NCBI RefSeq assembly: GCF_018122735.1
Contig: NZ_JAGRRD010000001.1
Coordinates: forward strand, 2,710,639 to 2,774,638
Length of the DNA stretch: 64,000 nucleotides
Direction of reading: 5' to 3'
Source of the DNA: Azoarcus sp. L1K30
GTDB lineage: Bacteria > Pseudomonadota > Gammaproteobacteria > Burkholderiales > Rhodocyclaceae
The notes under the pieces were generated by a model, which was not told the origin of the DNA, made no database searches, and worked only from the letters and a program-made list of their open reading frames with translations. Position numbers and translations under genes: made by a program. Below, in pieces: positions 10,588-20,815 of the stretch (position 1 is its first letter; every line of letters starts with the position of its first letter).

Positions 10588-10604
10588 CTCACTTCTACCG
10601 TTGA
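10578..10604 (+). promoter_or_regulatory. Possible sigma-28 (FliA) promoter of the chemotaxis cluster
   Basis: TAAAGTAA (10578-10585), an 11-base spacer and ACCGTTGA (10597-10604) compare with the enterobacterial FliA consensus TAAAGTTT-N11-GCCGATAA: 6 of 8 matches in the -35 box, 5 of 8 in the -10 box, exact spacing. The -35 box lies inside the palindrome. FliA control of chemotaxis genes is usual, but this site is only a sequence resemblance. Confidence 0.35.
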
Positions 10605-10709
10605 CTGTTCGCACTATGGCGCAATTCAATCGGCGTACATCAACGTGCCCACCTGGACGGGCAAGGCATGATCGGCTTTGCCCGTCTTCTTGAGATTCAA
10701 CCTGCACAC

Positions 10710-11075
10710 ATGAAAACAATCTTTCTGGTCGACGACTCCGCCACCATCCTGCTGTCCATTTCGGGCATTCTGACCAAGGCCGGGTATGGCGTTGAAAAGG
10801 CATCCAATGCCGCGGATGCGTTGAAGAAGTTCCAGTCCGGCGTCAAGGTGGATCTGTTGATCACCGATCTCAACATGCCGGGCATGAATGGAATCGACTT
10901 CATCAAGGAAGTCCGCAAACTGCCGAATTACCGCTTCATGCCCATCCTGTTCCTGACCACCGAGTCGCAGCAGTCCAAGAAGGCGGAAGCCAAGGCTGCA
11001 GGCGCTTCCGGCTGGATCGTCAAGCCTGCATCCGCCGACGAACTGCTCAACACCATCAAACTCGTGATGCGCTGA
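10710..11075 (+). CDS. CheY-like single-domain response regulator
   Basis: This 121-residue receiver domain has the acidic pocket Asp8/Asp9 (LVDDS), phospho-acceptor Asp53 ([13 protein letters not shown]), the conserved Thr in FLTTES and Lys105 in VKPAS. There is no output domain. It would be phosphorylated by the CheA encoded downstream and act on the flagellar switch or as a phosphate sink. The ATG at 10710 matches the family start (MKTIFLVDD); no strong ribosome site is visible. It is the first gene of the chemotaxis cluster and lies 5 bases before the next gene. Confidence 0.92.
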   Translation: MKTIFLVDDSATILLSISGILTKAGYGVEKASNAADALKKFQSGVKVDLLITDLNMPGMNGIDFIKEVRKLPNYRFMPILFLTTESQQSKKAEAKAAGASGWIVKPASADELLNTIKLVMR

Positions 11076-11080
11076 AAAAA

Positions 11081-12352
11081 ATGCCGCTCAATACACTACT
11101 TCGCCGCTCGACCATGGTCTTTGCAACCGTCGCCACGGGCGCCGGCCTTGTAGTGTTCTTTTTCAATGGGTGGTTTCACGAGGTTTTTCTACCCGGCGTC
11201 GGCTTGCCGCAGCCGGTTGGCGATGCCGTCGGCGCCATGCTGATCGTCGCCGTGGCCTACGTCGGGCAACGCATCGTGTCACTTGCGTTCTTCAAGGACA
11301 GGATGCTCGGCATGTCCACCCGGCAGAGCGAGCTCGAGCACGCATCGGAAAACGTCGGCGCGGTTGCGGATGAGGTCGCCCGGGAACTGCGCGTCGTGCC
11401 CACCTACAACGATGTGTTGCGCAAACAGCTCGACAGCGTCGTGCAGCAGACCGAGAAAGCGGCCTACGACATCACCGAGCGCCTGCAGGCCATCGACGAC
11501 GTCGTAGGCCGCCTCGGCGCCTTCGTGGCTGAAAGCTCGGCCGAGTCGAACGAACTGGCGCACGCTTCCGAAGCCCGCATCGCCTCAAACCAGAAACTGA
11601 TTGCGGACATGCGCAAGTACATCAGCTTCCGGATCGACGAAACGCAAGCCGACCAGGCGCGTGTGGGGCAGGTGGTCAAGGAAGCGCGCTCGCTGGAGTC
11701 GCTCACCCGCCTGATCAAGGATATTGCAGCCCAGACCAACCTGCTTGCGCTCAATGCTGCCATCGAAGCGGCCCGTGCAGGTGAAGCCGGGCGTGGATTT
11801 GCGGTGGTCGCTGACGAAGTCCGCAAGCTCTCGGCGGAAACCGAGAAGGCGGTTGTCCTGATCAATCAGGGAATTATCAACGTGGCCGGCACAATTGAAA
11901 CGCAATTGCAGGAAAAGCTGTCCTCGGTCAATCTCGAAAGCGAACAGGCCGCGCTGAATCAATTTGCCGATCAACTGAGCGAGTTGGGACACAGCTACGA
12001 GGAAATCCTCGTGCATCAGGGCCACGTGATCGACACCGTGCGCAGCAGCAGCGAAGCGCTGGCAACCATGTTCATGTCTGCCTTGGCAAGTGTGCAGTTC
12101 CAGGACGTCACCCGCCAGCAGATCGAGCATACGTCGGACTCACTGATCCGCCTCGACGGTCATCTCGGCGTTCTCGCCGAGCGCCTCGGGCAATCGGATG
12201 AGCCGGACTTCAGCTACACCCCGCTGTCGCAACACCTGGACGAGATCTATTCGAACTACGTGATGGACCAGCAGCGTCATACGCACCATACGGCCCTGCA
12301 CGAAACCGACAACGAAAGCAGTGGCCAGGGCGCCAAGATAGAACTCTTCTGA
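11081..12352 (+). CDS. Methyl-accepting chemotaxis protein without a periplasmic domain
   Basis: This 423-residue protein has two hydrophobic segments near the N-terminus (about residues 10-27 and 45-70) with almost no loop between them, then a cytoplasmic coiled coil with the signalling hairpin tip ([21 protein letters not shown], given from about residue 216) and [11 protein letters not shown]. With no periplasmic sensor it may sense membrane state, energy or a cytoplasmic cue. No HAMP domain is evident. The C-terminus ends KIELF, like the tail of CheD in the same cluster. It sits between cheY and the STAS gene. Confidence 0.88.
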   Translation: MPLNTLLRRSTMVFATVATGAGLVVFFFNGWFHEVFLPGVGLPQPVGDAVGAMLIVAVAYVGQRIVSLAFFKDRMLGMSTRQSELEHASENVGAVADEVARELRVVPTYNDVLRKQLDSVVQQTEKAAYDITERLQAIDDVVGRLGAFVAESSAESNELAHASEARIASNQKLIADMRKYISFRIDETQADQARVGQVVKEARSLESLTRLIKDIAAQTNLLALNAAIEAARAGEAGRGFAVVADEVRKLSAETEKAVVLINQGIINVAGTIETQLQEKLSSVNLESEQAALNQFADQLSELGHSYEEILVHQGHVIDTVRSSSEALATMFMSALASVQFQDVTRQQIEHTSDSLIRLDGHLGVLAERLGQSDEPDFSYTPLSQHLDEIYSNYVMDQQRHTHHTALHETDNESSGQGAKIELF

Positions 12353-12359
12353 GGTGGCA

Positions 12360-12671
12360 ATGAGCGATTCTCAATCCGGCACCCGGGTGGCGATCGTCGA
12401 TGACATGACGATCTACAACGCCAGCGCACAGAAACAACAGCTGCTCGACGCACTTGCAGTACACGATGAATTCGAGATCGATCTGTCGGCGGTAGCAGAA
12501 ATCGACACTGCGGGCATCCAGTTACTGATACTGGTCAAACGAGAGGCCGGCAGACTGGGAAAGCGCGCCGTTCTCGTCGCCCACAGTTCGGCGGTGCGTG
12601 AGGTGGTCGATTTCTTCAATCTCGCAGCCAGCTTCGGAGATCCGATGCTCATCCCCGCCCGAGAAGGCTAA
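12360..12671 (+). CDS. STAS-domain protein (anti-sigma-factor-antagonist-like)
   Basis: This 103-residue STAS domain has the core DLSAVAEIDTAGIQLLILV; the residue phosphorylated in SpoIIAA-type proteins is a Thr here (DTAG). The ATG at 12360 is preferred over a GTG at 12354 because GAGGTGG lies immediately upstream. STAS proteins placed between an mcp and cheA in proteobacterial chemotaxis clusters probably act as adaptor or partner-switching components of the array, but the mechanism is not established. It is 14 bases upstream of cheA. Confidence 0.85.
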   Translation: MSDSQSGTRVAIVDDMTIYNASAQKQQLLDALAVHDEFEIDLSAVAEIDTAGIQLLILVKREAGRLGKRAVLVAHSSAVREVVDFFNLAASFGDPMLIPAREG

Positions 12672-12685
12672 GGCCCGGACCCATC

Positions 12686-14878
12686 ATGGACGAAATCACC
12701 ACCGTTTTCGTAACTGAAAGCCGCGAACAGCTTGCCGCGCTCGAGGATGCCCTGCTGCAACTCGAGGGCAGCCCTGAGGACAACGATATCCTCAACGCCG
12801 TGTTTCGATCCGCACACACGATCAAGGGCGGTGCGGGGGTCGTTGAGTGCAACTTCATCGTGTCCTTCACCCACGTCGTTGAGAACGTACTCGACCGGCT
12901 GCGCAATGGCGAGATCAAGCTCAACGGCGATCTCGTCGCCTTGCTGCTTGCCTGTTCGGATCATATCGGCAATCTGCTCGACGTCCTCGCCGCCGGTACG
13001 CCAGCCCCCGACGCGGACCTGGCCGCTGAAGGCAGCGCCCTGCTGAACCGGTTGCAGCGAGACTGGCTGGAGAAGGGTAGCGGTGGCGACGCACCGTCGT
13101 CGACGCCGCCGTCGGCGCGCGACGAGCCACTGCACAGTTCGGGCGGTGGCGAAGTGGAGACCGATTGCTGGCACATTTCACTTCGTTTCGGCCCCGATGT
13201 CCTTCGTAATGGCATGGACCCGCTGGCCTTTCTGCGTTACCTCACCTCGATCGGCAGGATCGTGCTGCTGGAAACGATTGCTGACAGCATGCCCAATGCC
13301 GACGAGATGAACGCTGAGAGCTGTTATCTCGGTTTCGAGATCAGCTTTGCGTCGACGGCAGACAAGGCCAGCATCGAGCGCGTGTTCGATTTCGTTCGCG
13401 ACGATTGCACGCTGCACATCCTGCCACCGCACAGCAAGCTGTCCGACTATGTCGCCCTGATGAGTCAGCTGCCCGAAGATCCGATGCGGCTGGGTGAGAT
13501 CCTGGTCCGGGTCGGGGCACTGACCCAGGCCGAACTCGACGACGGCCTCCGCAAGCAGCAGGCGCCGCCCGAAAACGACAGCGCCGATTCGGCTCCGCAG
13601 ATGCCGCTCGGGGAAATTCTGGTCGAACAGAAGGTCGTCAGCCCCGAGCTCGTTGATGCGGCCATCATCAAGCAGAAGCAAGTCAATGACAAGCGTGCAG
13701 CCGAAGCTCGGCTCATCCGCATTCCCGCGGACAAGCTCGACAAACTCATCGATCTCGTCGGCGAGCTTGTCATTGCGGGGGCCAGCGTCAACCTGCTGGC
13801 GACCAATACCGGCATCGGCGAACTCATCGAAGCCACATCGCTTACCGGGCGCCTGGTCGAGAGTATTCGCGATGCTGCGCTGCAGCTGCGCATGGTGCAG
13901 ATCGGCGAGACCTTCAACCGCTTCACCCGCGTTGTCCGTGATGTATCGAGAGAACTCGGCAAGGACATCGAGCTGTCCATTTCCGGCGGCGACACCGAAC
14001 TCGACAAGTCGATGGTCGAGAAGATCGGCGATCCGCTCATGCATCTTGTGCGCAACGCCATGGACCACGGCATCGAAGCCCCCGATGTCCGCGTCGCCAA
14101 TGGCAAGCCCGCGCGCGGGCGGCTCGAACTGAACGCCTTTCACGACTCCGGCAGCATCATCATCGAAGTCGCCGACGACGGCGGCGGACTCAATCGTGAT
14201 CGCATCATGGCCAAGGCAGTCGAGCGCGGCCTCATCCAGCCCGGCCAGGTCCTGACCGATGCAGAGATATACAACCTGATCTTCGAGGCCGGCTTTTCAA
14301 CCGCCGAGCAGGTCAGCAACCTTTCCGGTCGCGGCGTCGGCATGGATGTCGTGAGGCGCAATATCCAGAGCCTGCGCGGTACCGTCGAAGTCAGTTCGAC
14401 AGTGGGCCAGGGCTCCCGCTTCGCGATCCGCCTGCCACTCACACTGGCCATCATCGACGGCTTTCTGGTCGGGGTGGGTCGGTCCGCCTACGTCATTCCG
14501 CTCGATTCGGTGGTCGAGTGCATCGAACTCACCCGGGATTCGAACGGACGCGATTACATCAACCTGCGCGGCGAAGTGCTGCCTTTCGTGCGCTTGCGCG
14601 AATTGTTCGAGTTCCGCGGCGAAGCCCCGGCACGGCAGAACGTCGTGGTGGTCCAGTATGCCGGGCTCAAGGCAGGCATTGTCGTCGACAGCCTGATGGG
14701 CGAATTCCAGACAGTGATCAAACCGCTGGGCACCATCTTTCACCATGTGAAAGGCATCGGCGGATCGACCATTCTCGGCAGCGGCGAAGTGGCGCTGATT
14801 CTCGACGTCCAGGCGCTCATACAGCGCTGCACTGCACACGAAACACAACGGGCCGAGCAACCCGCCTCGATCCGATAG
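12686..14878 (+). CDS. cheA: Chemotaxis sensor histidine kinase CheA
   Basis: This 730-residue kinase is laid out as: HPt domain (His44 in FRSAHTIKGGAG), a low-complexity linker, a roughly 90-residue P2-like domain starting WHISLRFGPDVLRNG, two tandem LGEILV motif repeats (about residues 265-333), the dimerisation helices (IRIPADKLDKLIDLVGEL), ATPase domain with N-box HLVRNAMDHGIE, G1 VADDGGG and G2 SGRGVGMDV, and a C-terminal CheW-like domain (RLPLTLAIIDGFLV onward). It autophosphorylates in receptor arrays and donates phosphate to CheY and CheB. The LGEILV repeats resemble those of MshEN/T2SSE N-terminal domains and are unusual for a textbook CheA. Confidence 0.95.
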   Translation: MDEITTVFVTESREQLAALEDALLQLEGSPEDNDILNAVFRSAHTIKGGAGVVECNFIVSFTHVVENVLDRLRNGEIKLNGDLVALLLACSDHIGNLLDVLAAGTPAPDADLAAEGSALLNRLQRDWLEKGSGGDAPSSTPPSARDEPLHSSGGGEVETDCWHISLRFGPDVLRNGMDPLAFLRYLTSIGRIVLLETIADSMPNADEMNAESCYLGFEISFASTADKASIERVFDFVRDDCTLHILPPHSKLSDYVALMSQLPEDPMRLGEILVRVGALTQAELDDGLRKQQAPPENDSADSAPQMPLGEILVEQKVVSPELVDAAIIKQKQVNDKRAAEARLIRIPADKLDKLIDLVGELVIAGASVNLLATNTGIGELIEATSLTGRLVESIRDAALQLRMVQIGETFNRFTRVVRDVSRELGKDIELSISGGDTELDKSMVEKIGDPLMHLVRNAMDHGIEAPDVRVANGKPARGRLELNAFHDSGSIIIEVADDGGGLNRDRIMAKAVERGLIQPGQVLTDAEIYNLIFEAGFSTAEQVSNLSGRGVGMDVVRRNIQSLRGTVEVSSTVGQGSRFAIRLPLTLAIIDGFLVGVGRSAYVIPLDSVVECIELTRDSNGRDYINLRGEVLPFVRLRELFEFRGEAPARQNVVVVQYAGLKAGIVVDSLMGEFQTVIKPLGTIFHHVKGIGGSTILGSGEVALILDVQALIQRCTAHETQRAEQPASIR

Positions 14879-14922
14879 CCAATCATCCAGATCTTTGAAT
14901 TCAGCTTGTGAGGGAGAACGTT

Positions 14923-17109
14923 GTGAAGAACCTTAAGATTGGCGTCCGGCTTGGCATTGCATTCGCGCTTGTCATTTCCTTGCTAGTCCTGATCGCAGTC
15001 ATGAGCCTGCAACGTATCGGAGCGCTTGCAGACGAAATCGACTTATTGGTTAACGACCGTTATGTCAAGACGGTCTGGGCGAACAACGTCATTGAGCAGG
15101 TTAACATCGTCGCGCTCGCGACGCGAAACGCACTGCTCGTGAACAGCGCGTCCGATGCTGAACGAGAGCTCTCGAGGATTCCGCCCGCATCGGCAACCAT
15201 TACCGAGAACGTCGATCGCCTGAAGAACGGCATCACGACGGACAAGGGCAAGGAAATAATCGGCCTAGTCGGCAGAACGCGCGGCGAGTACGTCACCACA
15301 CTGCGACAACTCGAGAGTCTGGTCAGGTCCAACGCCAAGACCGAAGCCGTAGCCTTGCTGCTCGGTGATATGCATAAAACGCAGACAAATTATCTGGACT
15401 CGATCCACAATCTCATCGAATACCAGAACTCGCTGATGACAGAGGATGGCAGACATGCGATCGAGATCGCCAGCGATTCGCGCCAGCTGATGATCATAAT
15501 CGCAGCTGGCGCGGTCTTGCTCGCGGCGGCACTGGCGATGCTGATCGCACGTTCCATCACGCATCCGATCGGGCTCGCGGTCTCGGCCGCCAAGAAAATG
15601 GCCGTCGGAGACTTCAGTTTCGAGCTCCAGTCCGATGCGAAGGACGAGGTGGGTGAAGTCCTGCGTGCAGTCGCAAGCGTTCAGACCAGCGTAAAGACCA
15701 TGGTCGACGATGCATCGATGCTGTCGGCTGCGGCGGTGGCAGGCAAACTGTCGACGCGCGCTGATGCCGACAAGCATCCGGGTGACTTCCGCAAGATCGT
15801 CGGCGGCGTGAACCAGACGCTCGACGCCGTCATCGGCCCGCTCAACGTCACTGCGAAGTATGTCGATGAAATCTCCAGAGGCATCATCCCGCCGACCATT
15901 ACCGAGAAATACAACGGCGACTTCGACCTCATCAAGACCAACCTGAACAACATGGTCAAGATGATGAGCGATCTCCTCGCGCAGACGGACATCATCATCA
16001 AGGCTGCCGACGAGGGCGAACTCCAGAAGCGTGCAAATGCAGCACTATTCGTCGGCGGCTGGAACCAGCTGGTCAGCGGTATCAACCAGACGCTGGAGAA
16101 CGTGGTCGGTCCGATCAACGACGTCCGCCGCGTCATGGCCGCAATGGAACAGGGCGACATGACCCAGACCATCACCGCCGGCTATCGTGGCGACTTCGAC
16201 GCGCTCAAGCATGCGATCAACAACACCATTGCACGCCTGTCCGAAACCATCACCCAGATCAATACGGCAGCTGACGCGCTCAACAACGCAGCGGCTCAGG
16301 TATCGGCTACGGCGCAGTCGCTGAGCCAGTCTTCGTCCGAACAGGCCGCCAGTGTCGAGGAGTCCTCGGCATCGATCGAGCAGATGACTGCATCGATCAA
16401 CCAGAACTCCGAGAACGCCAAGGTCACCGACGGCATGGCCACAAAATCTTCCACCGAAGCGGTGGAAGGTGGCGAAGCGGTCAAGAACACTGTGGCCGCG
16501 ATGAAGGATATCGCCGGCAAGATCGGAATCATTGACGACATCGCCTACCAGACCAATCTGCTCGCCCTCAACGCTGCCATCGAGGCAGCGCGGGCCGGGG
16601 AGCATGGTAAAGGCTTTGCAGTGGTGGCGGCCGAGGTGCGCAAGCTGGCAGAGCGCAGTCAGGTTGCTGCACAGGAAATCGGTCAGCTTGCCGGTAATTC
16701 GGTCAATCTCGCGGAACGTGCCGGCAGTCTGCTTGACGAGATGGTACCGTCGATCCGCAAGACTTCGGACTTGGTACAGGAGATTGCCTCTGCCAGCCAA
16801 GAGCAGAGTGCGGGCGTGGTGCAGATCAACACTGCAATGGGTCAGCTCAACAAAGCGACCCAGCAGAACGCATCGGCCTCCGAAGAACTTGCCGCCACAG
16901 CCGAAGAACTCGGTGGTCAGGCCGGACAGCTTCAGGAGATCATGAGCTTCTTCAATGTCGGCAACAGTTCTTCTGGCCGCTCAAGCCCGGTTTCGCGCAA
17001 ACCCGCCCAGCGCACCGCACAATCGGCCTCGTCTGCGCCTTCGGCCGCCGCCCGGGCCAATCGCGGCAAATCGGTCAGCTTCTCCGAAGCCGATTTTGAG
17101 AAGTTCTGA
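14923..17109 (+). CDS. Methyl-accepting chemotaxis protein with poly-HAMP region and C-terminal pentapeptide
   Basis: This 728-residue receptor has TM1 at about residues 8-31, a periplasmic four-helix-bundle ligand domain of about 160 residues, TM2 ([20 protein letters not shown]), a HAMP domain, repeated HAMP-like units with [18 protein letters not shown], and a signalling domain with tip [20 protein letters not shown]. After the signalling domain comes a 45-residue Ser/Ala/Pro-rich linker ending DFEKF, which fits the CheR/CheB docking pentapeptide pattern (aromatic at positions 2 and 5). The GTG start at 14923 is chosen for AGGGAG 6 bases upstream and the family N-terminus [10 protein letters not shown]. 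Confidence 0.92.
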   Translation: MKNLKIGVRLGIAFALVISLLVLIAVMSLQRIGALADEIDLLVNDRYVKTVWANNVIEQVNIVALATRNALLVNSASDAERELSRIPPASATITENVDRLKNGITTDKGKEIIGLVGRTRGEYVTTLRQLESLVRSNAKTEAVALLLGDMHKTQTNYLDSIHNLIEYQNSLMTEDGRHAIEIASDSRQLMIIIAAGAVLLAAALAMLIARSITHPIGLAVSAAKKMAVGDFSFELQSDAKDEVGEVLRAVASVQTSVKTMVDDASMLSAAAVAGKLSTRADADKHPGDFRKIVGGVNQTLDAVIGPLNVTAKYVDEISRGIIPPTITEKYNGDFDLIKTNLNNMVKMMSDLLAQTDIIIKAADEGELQKRANAALFVGGWNQLVSGINQTLENVVGPINDVRRVMAAMEQGDMTQTITAGYRGDFDALKHAINNTIARLSETITQINTAADALNNAAAQVSATAQSLSQSSSEQAASVEESSASIEQMTASINQNSENAKVTDGMATKSSTEAVEGGEAVKNTVAAMKDIAGKIGIIDDIAYQTNLLALNAAIEAARAGEHGKGFAVVAAEVRKLAERSQVAAQEIGQLAGNSVNLAERAGSLLDEMVPSIRKTSDLVQEIASASQEQSAGVVQINTAMGQLNKATQQNASASEELAATAEELGGQAGQLQEIMSFFNVGNSSSGRSSPVSRKPAQRTAQSASSAPSAAARANRGKSVSFSEADFEKF

Positions 17110-17137
17110 AGCGGACGACAGCGCAGGAGCGAAAGCA

Positions 17138-17686
17138 ATGAATCAGGTCGTGGCCAACGGTACGCGCCAGGTGAGTACCAGCAAGGGAGCAGATGACAGT
17201 CCCACCCAGTACCTCACCTTCAGCCTCGGGGGCGAGGTTTTCGCCCTCGGAATCCTCAACGTCAAGGAAATCATCGAGTTCGGCAATGTAACCGAAATAC
17301 CGATGATGCCGGTCTTCATTCGCGGCGTCATCAACCTGCGGGGAGCCGTAGTTCCGGTCATCGATCTCTCCGCGCGTTTTGGCGGAAACGCATCAGCAGT
17401 TTCCCGGCGCACATGCATCGTCATCGTCGAGATTGATTCGGAAGATGGCAAACAGGACCTCGGCGTGATTGTCGATGCGGTCAATGAAGTCCTGGAAATC
17501 CCGCGCGCTGAAATTGAGCCGCCTCCGAGCTTTGGCGCAAAGATTCGGGCTGACTTCATTCAAGGGATGGGCAAAGTCGACGGCCGTTTCGTGATCATCC
17601 TCAATGTCGAACGGGTACTGTCAACCGCAGAAATAGCAATGTTGGCGCGTATGGGCGGCGACGACGGCAACACCGCCACAGAATAA
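17138..17686 (+). CDS. cheW: Chemotaxis coupling protein CheW
   Basis: This 182-residue CheW-domain protein has [22 protein letters not shown] and the conserved [20 protein letters not shown] segment. It links receptors to CheA in the signalling array. The ATG at 17138 has GGAG 8-11 bases upstream; the longer frame upstream overlaps the mcp out of frame and is not used. It lies 28 bases after the mcp stop and is part of the same operon. It is slightly longer than Escherichia coli CheW, with a polar N-terminal tail. Confidence 0.94.
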   Translation: MNQVVANGTRQVSTSKGADDSPTQYLTFSLGGEVFALGILNVKEIIEFGNVTEIPMMPVFIRGVINLRGAVVPVIDLSARFGGNASAVSRRTCIVIVEIDSEDGKQDLGVIVDAVNEVLEIPRAEIEPPPSFGAKIRADFIQGMGKVDGRFVIILNVERVLSTAEIAMLARMGGDDGNTATE

Positions 17687-17750
17687 ACAGCCCCCGGGCG
17701 CCGTCGGCAGGTGGAACGGGCGCCGCTCGGAATGGGCTTCGGGAGACATC

Positions 17751-20180
17751 ATGCGTGATACCGGCTTTGGATGGCAGTCCATCCGTTTGCGTCTATTTTT
17801 CGTGTTTGCCCTTGTCGTCCTGGGCGCAGGCTATTACGCAACATCCGACCTGCTCCGGCAAATGCGCGCCGGAGCAGAGTTCAGGCGACTGGCAGTCCTT
17901 GGCGAGCTTTCCATCGCCTCCAGCGCTGTAGTGCACGAGCTACAAAAGGAGCGTGGGCTCTCTGCAGGTTACATTGCGTCCAAGGGGGCCCGCTTCCGCT
18001 CCGAACTCGACAGTCAGCGCAAGCAATCGCTTGCCGCCTCAGCCGCCATGGACGAGACACTCTCCGGGGCCGACCTGACCGAATTCGACGCCGACATCCG
18101 TTCCAGTGTCGAATCCGCGCGTACCCGGGTTGAGAATCTGTCTTCGATCCGCAACAACATCAGTGCAGGGGCTGCGACGCCTGGACAGTCCTTCACCGCC
18201 TACACGTCCGCAATCGACGACCTGCTCGCCATCGTCGAAAAAAGCGCAGCCAGTGCGATCGACGCAGAGATTTCCCGCGAGATCACCGCATACCTGATGT
18301 ATCTGAATGCCAAGGAGCAGGCGGGCCGGGAGCGCGCCACCCTGAACGGCGTGTTTGCCTCAAACAGTTTCGACCCCTCGACTTTTCGTCGTTTTCTGAC
18401 GCTGTTGGCGACACAGTCCACCTACTTGCACGCGTTCGCGATCTATGCCGACCCTGAAGCCGGAGCGCGGCACAAGGCATTGATGGAAGCCGCACCGAGC
18501 AGAGAGGTCGAACGCATGCGTCAGTTGGCGCTCGACAACGCGCTGGGCGGGGACATCGATGTCGACCCGTCGGTCTGGTTCATGCAGATCACGGCAAAGA
18601 TCGATGGTATGAAGTCGGTTGAAGACTACCTGGCCGGCCGCATTGCGAACCTGAGCAAACAGATGTCGGATCGCGCCATCTACCAGGTCGCGTTGTCATT
18701 CACAACAATGCTTGTCATGACGGCGCTGGCGCTGATCTTCGGATGGGTCGTGCGCAACATGCTACGTACGCTCCATGCTACCGCAGTCAATGCAAAGCGG
18801 ATCGCAAGCGGCGACCTGGACAATTCCATTACGGTAAGCCGGCGTGACGAACTGGGTGAAATAGACTCCGCACTCAGCGAAGTCCAGCGCAATGTGCATG
18901 CCATGATGGACGACGTCGTGACGCTCGGCGACGCGGCCGTCAGCGGGACACTGTCAGCTCGAGCCGACGCCAACCGCCATCAGGGCGGCTATCGCAAGAT
19001 TGTCGAAGGCGTGAATGCAACGCTGGATGCAGTCGTCGGCCCCTTGAACGTTGCCGCTGATTACGTCGACCGTATCTCACGCGGCGCGATTCCGCCCCAC
19101 ATTACCGACAGCTACAACGGTGACTTCAACTCCATCAAGAACAACCTCAACACTGCGATTGATGCGATCAGCGCGTTGGTGGCGGATGCCGCCATGCTGT
19201 CCCGCGCGGCCGTGGACGGGCAACTCGAAACCCGGGCCGACGCCACGCGCCACCAAGGCGATTACCGCAAGATCGTAGACGGCGTCAACAGCACGCTCGA
19301 TGCGGTAATTGCGCCCATCCACGATGTCAAGGCCGTCATGCTTGCGTTGAGTCAGGGCAACCTCACAAAGCGAATCGATGCCCGCTACGCAGGTGACTTC
19401 GAGGTCCTCGAAAATGCGGTTAACGAATCGCTTGAGACGCTTGGCACCATCATCGAACAAGTGCGCTCGGCAGCCGACGCGCTCTCGAACGCTGCAGGCC
19501 AGGTCTCTTCGACGGCCCAGAGTCTGTCTCAGTCTTCGTCCGAGCAGGCAGCCAGCGTCGAGGAGTCCTCGGCCTCGATCGAAGAGATCACAGCCTCGAT
19601 CAATCAGAACTCAGAGAACGCCAAGATCACCAACAGCATGGCCACCCGATCCTCCACCGAAGCAGTGGAAGGCGGCGAGGCGGTGAAAAGTACCGTCACG
19701 GCAATGAAGGACATCGCCGGCAAGATTGGCATCATCGACGAAATTGCCTATCAGACCAACCTGCTTGCGCTGAACGCAGCAATCGAGGCTGCTCGCGCCG
19801 GAGAGCATGGCAAGGGCTTTGCCGTAGTCGCTGCCGAGGTGCGCAAACTTGCGGAACGGTGCCAGGTTGCGGCGCAGGAGATCGGTCAGTTATCGAGCAA
19901 ATCCGTCGACCTGGCCGAGCGTGCAGGCAAGTTGTTCGACAGCATGTTGCCCTCCATCCGAAAGACGTCCGATCTTGTACAGGAGATTGCTTCGGCCAGT
20001 CAGGAACAGAGCACCGGCGTTGTTCAGATCAACAGCGCGATGGGACAGCTAAACAGGACGACGCAGATGAATGCGTCCGCCTCTGAGGAACTCGCGGCTA
20101 CCGCCGAAGAACTGGGTGGTCAAGCAGGACAGCTGCAGGAAACCATGGCGTTCTTTACGGTCGAATCCGATAATCGCTGA
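17751..20180 (+). CDS. Methyl-accepting chemotaxis protein with nitrate/nitrite-sensing (NIT) domain
   Basis: This 809-residue receptor has TM1 (about residues 10-32), a periplasmic NIT-type helical domain with the hallmark [21 protein letters not shown]2 near residues 310-332, HAMP plus HAMP-like repeats ([19 protein letters not shown] and similar) and a signalling domain with tip [23 protein letters not shown] domains bind nitrate and/or nitrite in known examples, so energy taxis towards denitrification substrates is a reasonable inference. The signalling half is nearly identical to the preceding 728-residue receptor, pointing to duplication with sensor replacement. Unlike that receptor it lacks a C-terminal docking pentapeptide (it ends VESDNR). 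Confidence 0.92.
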   Translation: MRDTGFGWQSIRLRLFFVFALVVLGAGYYATSDLLRQMRAGAEFRRLAVLGELSIASSAVVHELQKERGLSAGYIASKGARFRSELDSQRKQSLAASAAMDETLSGADLTEFDADIRSSVESARTRVENLSSIRNNISAGAATPGQSFTAYTSAIDDLLAIVEKSAASAIDAEISREITAYLMYLNAKEQAGRERATLNGVFASNSFDPSTFRRFLTLLATQSTYLHAFAIYADPEAGARHKALMEAAPSREVERMRQLALDNALGGDIDVDPSVWFMQITAKIDGMKSVEDYLAGRIANLSKQMSDRAIYQVALSFTTMLVMTALALIFGWVVRNMLRTLHATAVNAKRIASGDLDNSITVSRRDELGEIDSALSEVQRNVHAMMDDVVTLGDAAVSGTLSARADANRHQGGYRKIVEGVNATLDAVVGPLNVAADYVDRISRGAIPPHITDSYNGDFNSIKNNLNTAIDAISALVADAAMLSRAAVDGQLETRADATRHQGDYRKIVDGVNSTLDAVIAPIHDVKAVMLALSQGNLTKRIDARYAGDFEVLENAVNESLETLGTIIEQVRSAADALSNAAGQVSSTAQSLSQSSSEQAASVEESSASIEEITASINQNSENAKITNSMATRSSTEAVEGGEAVKSTVTAMKDIAGKIGIIDEIAYQTNLLALNAAIEAARAGEHGKGFAVVAAEVRKLAERCQVAAQEIGQLSSKSVDLAERAGKLFDSMLPSIRKTSDLVQEIASASQEQSTGVVQINSAMGQLNRTTQMNASASEELAATAEELGGQAGQLQETMAFFTVESDNR

Positions 20181-20207
20181 TATGAATAGCACGGCAAGAG
20201 CCAGCTC

Positions 20208-20798
20208 ATGAGTTCCTGGCAGACCATGTCGGCACAGGAAATCGAACGCTTGGCGCGCAATATCGCGCCGGGCGGGTGGCTGGTCGAACGCGAGCGGCCG
20301 CTTTCCACCCTTCTTGGCTCTTGCGTGGCCGTCTGTCTGTATGATGAAGCTGCGCGCATCGGAGGCATGAATCACTTCATGCTGCCCACCATGCGCCGCA
20401 ACGGCGCTCAAATGGATGTCGATAACCTCCTGTCAGGCGACTACGCAATGGAGGTATTGCTCAACGCACTCCTCGCCAAGGGAGCTGCGCGCCATCGCAT
20501 CAAGGCCAAGGCGTTTGGTGCGGGCACGATCCTGACCGGTGCGGCATCATTGGGCATTGGGATCCGCAATGCCGACTTTGCGCGCAAATGGTTGAGCACC
20601 GAAGGCATTCCGCTGGTCGCATCAGACTTTCTCGGCCCATGGTCGCGCAAGGTCCTTTTTGTGCCTGAAGTGGGCGACGCCTACTGCCGTCGCATGCCGA
20701 CATCACTCGCGACCGCTCAGGAAATCGCACGCGAAGAGGCTGCCTATGCCGAATCGCTGCAGCGTCGGCCACCTTCGTCCAACGTAGAGCTATTCTGA
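20208..20798 (+). CDS. cheD: Chemoreceptor glutamine deamidase CheD
   Basis: This 196-residue CheD has the catalytic-Cys segment LSTLLGSCVAVCLYD followed by GGMNHFMLP, which carries the catalytic His, and KAFGAGTILTGAASLGIG. It deamidates receptor glutamines to methylatable glutamates and may interact with a phosphatase or CheY-type partner. The ATG at 20208 lies 27 bases after the NIT receptor. The C-terminus ends NVELF, matching the KIELF end of the 423-residue receptor in this cluster. Confidence 0.92.
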   Translation: MSSWQTMSAQEIERLARNIAPGGWLVERERPLSTLLGSCVAVCLYDEAARIGGMNHFMLPTMRRNGAQMDVDNLLSGDYAMEVLLNALLAKGAARHRIKAKAFGAGTILTGAASLGIGIRNADFARKWLSTEGIPLVASDFLGPWSRKVLFVPEVGDAYCRRMPTSLATAQEIAREEAAYAESLQRRPPSSNVELF

Positions 20799-20815
20799 CT
20801 CCCTCGCAAGGCCTC

